64,000 bases of DNA from the NCBI RefSeq assembly GCF_032362555.1, contig NC_083514.1, forward strand, positions 5,069,001 through 5,133,000. Direction: 5' to 3'. Position 1 is the stretch's first letter. Each line of letters opens with the position of its first letter. Below are positions 58,196 through 64,000 of the stretch, piece by piece. Below the pieces are notes generated by a model. The model had not been told where the DNA came from and searched no databases. It worked only from the letters and a program-made list of their open reading frames with translations. Both the position numbers and the translations under genes were made by a program. Source of the stretch: Amyelois transitella (taxonomy: Eukaryota; Arthropoda; Insecta; Lepidoptera; Pyralidae).

Positions 58196-61100
58196 ATGCA
58201 TTTTGTGCAGAAATATATAGAAAAATTGCCTTTAAATAAAACCACTACTAAAACAATTAGTACCGGCAGTAAAATAAACATTAAGCTTTACTGTAATTAC
58301 TATAGTTTCTATTCTCAAAAGGTAAGTTTTATTTAGCTGGAGTTATGATTTCAGTTTATGTTCCAATTTATAGTGTAAAATATTTTAGGTTCTTATGGCA
58401 CTTTACGAAAAAAACATAAGTTTTGAACCACTGGTAGTGGATATCACTAAAGGAGAACAATACTCAACCTGGTTCCTTGAAATAAACCCTCGAGGTGAAA
58501 TCCCTGTGCTAAAAGTAAACGACGAAATAATACCTGATTCAACGAGAATATTGGATTATTTGGAAAAGTATTTAGATCCAGGTATGGTAGCTGTTTTGGA
58601 AATTTCTAATATAAAACTTATTACATGTAATAAAATGATATTTCTGTGTAACAATAAATGTATCCTTTGTATGAGACCAAGATAATCTTTTCATGTCTGT
58701 AGGTAGGTACTTATTATTATTAAATAGGAAACTTGTTTGTCACCTCTTCCCTATTGTTCAGGAACCAATTTTACATTAAATTTTGTACACACCTAGAAGA
58801 ACTGAACCTGTCACTATTTTATTCTCAATTTCATCACTAAACCATACAGCTGATTGTGTGTTTTTCTTTTCTATTGGCTCTGTGTACACCAAAAATTAAT
58901 AAAAGAGATAAAAGTGATTATATGTGTTTATGTCATTTGGCAAAAAGCTGGTTCTACTATATTTAGAATTATACCTGTTGTTTGTCAGTCTGTCCTTAAA
59001 AAATACTAAACTAAATATAACTCAACTACTTAATTTAACTTTGTATAATTTGAACATTCAGTTTCCATTTTTTTTTTTACTTTTACAGAGCTGCCACCAC
59101 TAGTTAATGTCTCAACAGAAGACAAAGTGATACATAACATTAATAAATTCAGAGACCTTATAGAAGCACTACCAGTTGGAGTTATAACTGTGGGATCATT
59201 CTTCCATCCCCATTTATCTGGAAGACCAAAGTTACCATTTGTTTTGCCTGTAAGAGAATTACTGAAAAGTAAGTGCCTATATTTATGCCACCGTAGTACC
59301 TAGCTTTTTGAGACTGTTACACATGGAATTCTTTTCACATTTTTTTTTTATTTCCATTCTAGATATATTTAAATGTATCTTTGTCCAACAATTTATTTTA
59401 TTTCTGACCGCTCAATCAGTGTTGTATTAGGTAACCAATAACATTTTATTGCTTTAAAAATTACTACAGACAAAATTATTTTGTGTAACATATTTTTAAT
59501 AAAAAGTATTTATAACATTCACCTTTAATTCCAATAATATTATTAATTTTAACATCAGTGTTGGTATCATAAATAGATATAGGTAAAACTTTGCATTTAC
59601 ATTGAATTTTAGTATATAAAAGACTTTAATAAATAACATTGTTGGTATTGTATAGTGATGTATTTAAAAAGTGACTGCAGCAACATGTTCTGTCTGTGCA
59701 ATTAAAATAAATGTTGGACAATGTATAAACATTATGGGTGTTCATAACAACCATTATTTTGTGTTAGTTGCGAAATCGTTTGTTACATTATGAAGTGTGC
59801 GCTGATTAATCACGTTCAAAAAAGGTGGTTCTCAGTTTGACTGGTACGTATGAGTGTTTGTCCGCAATTATTTTGCGTTTCACTGAACTGATTTAGATGA
59901 CTTTTGATATTTTTTACATAGAATTTCGTGGAGTGTTAGTTGTGACTTATACACAATTTCATTTTAGGATGGGTCAGTCATCTTGTGTCATCAATTTATC
60001 AAACTAAAATCATTTTATAGACGCCTTCAGTTTAATTTATTAGATGCCATTAAAATCAAAGAAACTAGATTTTTGTACTATAACATATTAGTACCTATAA
60101 GCTATGAAAAAATGAAAAAATATTTATTAATGAAAAATGAAAAAATATTTATTAAGTAACTTACAAGCGGGTAGCAAATTAGTGGCAGGAGCCTCCATTT
60201 AAATGCATAATGCACTTGTGTTTGGAGATTCCGCTCTTCTAAAGTAGTCCTATAATTACATATGTAAGTTAAATAATTATAAGGCATCAATAAACAATAG
60301 TATTAAGCTAAAAAAAATATATAATTTACAATAAAATATAAATAGAACAAATAACAAAAGTAACAATAAGTGCCAACTTGTTTATATCGAGTGCATGTCA
60401 GTCGTTTGTGGGAAATTATAACATTCTCGTTGTCTTAGGTAAAAAATTTAGGTACAGTCTTGTTTGTAATAAGTCAAAATGGTACCTACGTTTGTTATAG
60501 TGAAGTTATCAAAGTTATTATATTTTATTTGTATGTGAATATACAAGTTAGTAGATAGTTAAATAGTACAGATATTTCCTATTAAGACGTATAGATGATT
60601 GATTCGACTTCCTCATAATTTTGTGTTTTTAACCAATTAGTAACAGTTTTTTTACAATTATACTTATTCATCTGATATGTGTTCAATTTACTATTTAATA
60701 CATTGTACAAAATGAGCTGACTGATAGGTGAATTGTCTGTGAGCATATTTTGTTTTAAAGGCCTGTATTGGTGCCACATTATGTTTTCTTCTTTTATTTA
60801 GAATTTGAGGATCAAATGCAAGTCTTTTATGAGCTCTGAGTGTAATTTGTAGTACATACAGTTTTCGCACTGATAAGAGACCACTTATTGTATACAGCAT
60901 GTCAGTAGGGTATCTGTAAGGCTTGAAATGTATGACTTTAAGTAGAGATCTTTGAGCTCTCTCCAGTTCTAAAAACTTTGTTTTAGTGGCTCCACCCCAG
61001 ACCGAAATGCAGTAAGATAGTACTGACTGGGCTAGGGCAGTGTAAATTTGTTTTAAAAGATCCACATCAGCTACGTGTCTCAAGTTTTTATTAAAATAGC

Positions 61101-62871
61101 TATTATTAAAATACATTTCAATATGTGGCGCCATCTCTACGCCACTCGTCAACAACATCAAATCACACAACAACTGTCAATCATCTCGAAGAAATCGACG
61201 CGCTCAGCCAATAGCAGCGAAGAACCCAAATCGCGATTTCAGAGATTTCAAGGATTGGAGCTATATATACAACCTCCGACTCAACATCGTCGGAGCCGCG
61301 GTTCCCCAGGCATAACACCTAGCCTGGCGGAAGATCTTCCCTTTGGTGGCGGTCGAGCCGAATCATCGCTCCCGCTACATTGGTGACCCCGACGTGATTG
61401 GAAGCAACCTTCTCCATCATCATCAACTCCAATCCTCAGCATCACTCCTCACTCTGCAAGCAGTCTCACAGCAAGCCAGCAACTGGGTATCGCAGCAGGT
61501 CCATCGCAGCCGACGCACCGAGCTTCCTGGTCCTGTCTCCACCCGCACTCACTCTCATCGACTTCAGCGACCGACGCATCTACCGCAGCCCACGCCTGGA
61601 TCTCTTCGACGGCCGCTCTTCTCTCCAGCGTGGCAGCTCTGCACGATTTCTCCCGGCGCCAACAAGTCGACTTCGCTCTCTACTGTCTCGACTCACCGCA
61701 GACTACGAGCAACGCAACGGCTCACTCCTGACTCACTAGGACTTCGAGCAACTTCCGACTCACTGGAAGACAACTGGCACTTGCAAGCTACTGAAGCACA
61801 GATTGCACAGCAAGATCAAGACTTCAGACCTCCGGTCTTGGGGGGGAGTACTGTGGCGCCATCTCTACGCCACTCGTCAACAACATCAAATCACACAACA
61901 ACTGTCAATCATCTCGAAGAAATCGACGCGCTCAGCCAATAGCAGCGAAGAACCCAAATCGCGATTTCAGAGATTTCAAGGATTGGAGCTATATATACAA
62001 CCTCCGACTCAACATCGTCGGAGCCGCGGTTCCCCAGGCATAACACCTAGCCTGGCGGAAGATCTTCCCTTTGGTGGCGGTCGAGCCGAATCATCGCTCC
62101 CGCTACAAATATATTAATAAAAACTAATATTAGTAATATTTATTCTTCTACCTAATATAAGGAAAACCTCTAATGAAACTTGAAACCTCTGCCCTCAAAA
62201 ATATATTTTCTTAAATTGATGAATCCCAAATAAAAGAATTTTGTTTTATATTACCATTTTTAATAGGTGGTGACATAGGAAGTTCTCAAAATTTGAGAAG
62301 GTTAGCTGAAGAAAATCCAAAAGCTAAGGAAATTTTACTTTACAAAGCTGAAATACAAGACAGAAAGCATGAAATATTAGCAAGTGAAGAGGAATATTTA
62401 AAAATATTAAATGTAGTTGATGAAGTTCTGGCACTTATAGAAGAGGAACTAAGAGGCCAAACTGAAGGTATGAAAAATTTATGATCAAGCTGCCTTTTCC
62501 CATGTTGAAAACATACTTAAAAGCAGTCCCAATTTTTTACATTTGATTGGTATGAAATTTTAATTTCAGGTAACTGGTTGTGTTGTGAGAATTTCAGTAT
62601 AGCTGATATCAACCTTGCTGTACTGTTACAAAGGCTTTGGGAGCTTGGTCTAGAGAACAGATATTGGGCAGGTGGGAAACGGCCTCTATTAGAAAAATAT
62701 TTCAACAGAGTAAAACACCGAGAGTCCTTCAAGCAAACTATCCCAAATCTCTCTGTTCATATAAAAATGATTATACTAGCACAACCCCCAGCCTACTTGG
62801 GAGCTGCTGGAGCAGCTTCTATTGGTATAGTCTTTGCTGTGTACTACATCATACGAAAATTAGTTCATTAG
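58196..62871 (+). CDS. GDAP1: GDAP1 homologue (mitochondrial GST-like protein)
   Basis: Five exons: 58196-58321, 58389-58581, 59089-59268, 62267-62467 and 62570-62871, giving 333 residues with all phases consistent. GDAP1 is a tail-anchored outer mitochondrial membrane protein with a glutathione-S-transferase fold that affects mitochondrial fission. Visible are the thioredoxin-like N domain (IKLYCNYYSFYSQKVLMALY; NPRGEIPVLKVNDEIIPDST; RILDYLEKYLDP), the family's inserted helical loop (about residues 165-235), the C domain (FSIADINLAVLLQRLWELG; GGKRPLLEKYFNRVKHRESF) and a C-terminal membrane anchor (GAAGAASIGIVFAVYYII) followed by RKLVH. The third intron (about 3 kb) carries a LINE fragment and a small LTR element. 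AATAAA occurs at about 62901 and 62977. Confidence 0.92.
60590..61120 (-). mobile_element. Non-LTR retrotransposon (LINE) fragment, RT C-terminal region
   Basis: On the minus strand the frame reads ALAQSVLSYCISVWGGATKT, LELERAQRSLLKVIHFKPYR and YPTDMLYTISGLLSVRKLYV, the conserved region after the RT catalytic core in jockey/CR1-like LINEs. Only this 3' part is present, and the small LTR element at 61124 interrupts or abuts its upstream side. It sits in GDAP1 intron 3. Confidence 0.7.
61124..61379 (+). repeat. 5' LTR of the TRIM-like element
   Basis: TG...CA ends; contains GGAGCTATATATACAACC, a TATA-like promoter. Same sequence as 61852-62107. Confidence 0.8.
61852..62107 (+). repeat. 3' LTR of the TRIM-like element
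   Basis: Same sequence as 61124-61379, preceded by a G-rich polypurine tract. Confidence 0.8.
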
Positions 62872-63761
62872 TTTTTAAGAAAGTTTACTAGTAGGTAGAT
62901 AATAAAAAAGATTATTAGACCAAATTTAAGTGAACTTGTAGTGTTTTGAACATAAAATAACAAATATAACAAATCGCAATAAAAAAATCTTTATTACTAA
63001 TAAGTTAGTTTTAAATAGAATAAATAATAACATGTATATTAGAATTAAAATAATAAAAATATCTGAATATAAAACTTTTTTTTTAATGTGATATTCTCAT
63101 TTACATAAAAAACAAAATTAAGTCAATCACATATGCAAGGTTGGCAAAACAAGAGCTTATAACACAAATTGCAATTAACACACAATGGTGATAATGACAC
63201 ATTAACATGCTGCACTGCACTATCATCATTCTTTATTTATTAGTATTAAATGATATGTAATATGTAAAAATCTTTGTAAATATGTGCATGTGTAAATCCA
63301 AATAAAACCATCAAACATTCTTTGATTACCACCAATTATTCCCAACCTTTTTGTGGTACATGGCATGGCAGCCTTTATATAATGTTATAGTTGTTGCTAA
63401 ACATTGTTTATTTAATTACATAACTCAATCTGACTAGGCTAAGCAATGTCACAGATAGAGGAGCTAAAATTACTTTTAATTCTGTCACCCTTTACCAATG
63501 AAAAATAAATTTAAAACATTAACTAGTCTAAATAAATCAAGAAAACCATAATTGTAAGAGTCAATTAAAATTGGGATTTGAAAATATCATAGGTTCATAA
63601 TTCTTCATAATTGTTTGTAGGAACTATAAAAACACTGTTTACAATTATGAAATTAGCCATATCAATTGTTTTCAGAACTTTTAAGTGCACAACGAAAAGC
63701 AGCAAGAACTTCAGATGGTGTTTAATATTATAGTATGTTTCTTAATAGATTACCACTGTCA
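62872..63761. other. 3' UTRs of two convergent genes
   Basis: GDAP1 (+) ends at 62871 with AATAAA at about 62901 and 62977. The minus-strand gene at the right edge ends at 63762. No ORF is supported in between. Confidence 0.5.
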
Positions 63762-64000
63762 TTATCTTGTTTCATCACTAGGTATATCTTCTTGACTTTT
63801 ATTCAGGGGCATTCCCATGAAATGTTTCCCATTTGTTGTACTTGTTCTTTTTTTATTGTTGGGTGTAACAAATGATTTTTCTTTATTATATTTAAATATC
63901 CCCTCACCTGGGAGATTTGGTAAAATATTTGGTATTGTATACCAAACTCTGTAAGTCACAAACCATGTAAGAATAGCTATCACTCCACTTATAAATTTCT
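63762..64000 (-). CDS. C-terminal exon of an unidentified membrane protein (partial)
   Basis: The frame is open from the window edge to a TGA/TAG-type stop at 63762. It begins with a hydrophobic segment (FISGVIAILTWFVTYRVWYT), then IPNILPNLPGEGIFKYNKE, and ends in a polar Lys/Thr/Ser-rich tail (LNKSQEDIPSDETR). The sequence looks like a genuine conserved exon with a single membrane helix near the C terminus, convergent with GDAP1. I do not recognise the family. Confidence 0.5.
   Translation of the reverse strand, partial: KFISGVIAILTWFVTYRVWYTIPNILPNLPGEGIFKYNKEKSFVTPNNKKRTSTTNGKHFMGMPLNKSQEDIPSDETR

Larger units (their letters stand above)
61124..62107 (+). mobile_element. Small non-autonomous LTR element (TRIM-like) with matching LTRs
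   Basis: Two 256-bp direct repeats (61124-61379 and 61852-62107) start TGTGGCGCC and end GCTACA, and look identical. The element is flanked by the 4-bp target duplication AATA. Just inside the left LTR is a leader/primer-site-like TGGTGACCCCGACGTGATTG. Just before the right LTR is the purine run GGGGGGGAGTA. The 470-base interior has no gag or pol, so it depends on another element for movement. The ends look whole, and the matching LTRs imply a young insertion. Confidence 0.85.

Noticed and set aside
61343-61942. 199-codon frame inside the TRIM-like element
   Set aside because: It spans LTR and interior, has no gag or pol similarity, and is Ser/Gln/His-rich low complexity.

Overview
This is eukaryotic, insect DNA, almost certainly from a moth or butterfly. 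The genes are interrupted by GT-AG introns, the background is AT-rich, and the intergenic space is full of short lepidopteran-type retroposons: Helitron-like copies ending in CTAG|T and a SINE-like family with (ATGT)n tails. The proteins match insect families, for example a UV opsin, an insect-type NMDA receptor 2 and ecdysoneless. No bacterial, CRISPR or operon-type features are present.

Layout, left to right. 1.5-4.7 kb (+): the 3' exons of a TMEM200-family membrane protein whose first exons lie outside the window. 4.7-10 kb: gene-poor, with old retroposons. 10.1-14.4 kb (+): a complete 8-exon ultraviolet-class opsin. 15.2-17.8 kb (-): a 3-exon ecdysoneless (ECD/SGT1) gene converging on the opsin. 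17.9-19.2 kb: a 1.3-kb inverted repeat with two 602-bp, nearly identical arms. 21.2-25.6 kb (+): USB1 (U6 snRNA phosphodiesterase) followed only about 7 nt later by an intronless CCCH zinc-finger gene like ZC3H3, a likely two-cistron transcript. 27.4-30.9 kb (-): an 8-exon ASPSCR1/TUG (UBX-domain) gene. 34.3-42.2 kb (-): all 15 coding exons of NMDA receptor subunit 2, with a GC-rich island at 46.5 kb that probably holds its promoter and first non-coding exon. 49.4-50.75 kb (-): an intronless YTHDC1-type m6A reader. 51.35-55.14 kb: a broken Ty3/gypsy-type retrotransposon (-) with very short LTRs, abutting a 0.7-kb Helitron-like element. 57.7 kb: an orphan first exon. 58.2-62.9 kb (+): a 5-exon GDAP1 homologue whose third intron carries a LINE piece and a small LTR element with matching LTRs. 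The right edge holds the 3' exon of an unidentified membrane-protein gene (-).

The genes are not a functional cluster. They are a mix of neuronal and sensory genes (opsin, NMDAR2) and housekeeping RNA or protein genes (USB1, ZC3H3-like, YTHDC1, ECD, TUG, GDAP1). Two housekeeping promoter regions (upstream of USB1 and of TUG) share clusters of the palindrome ACTATCGATAGT, which contains the DRE core TATCGATA. Exon limits were derived by hand from splice signals and reading frame and may be off by a base or a few bases.
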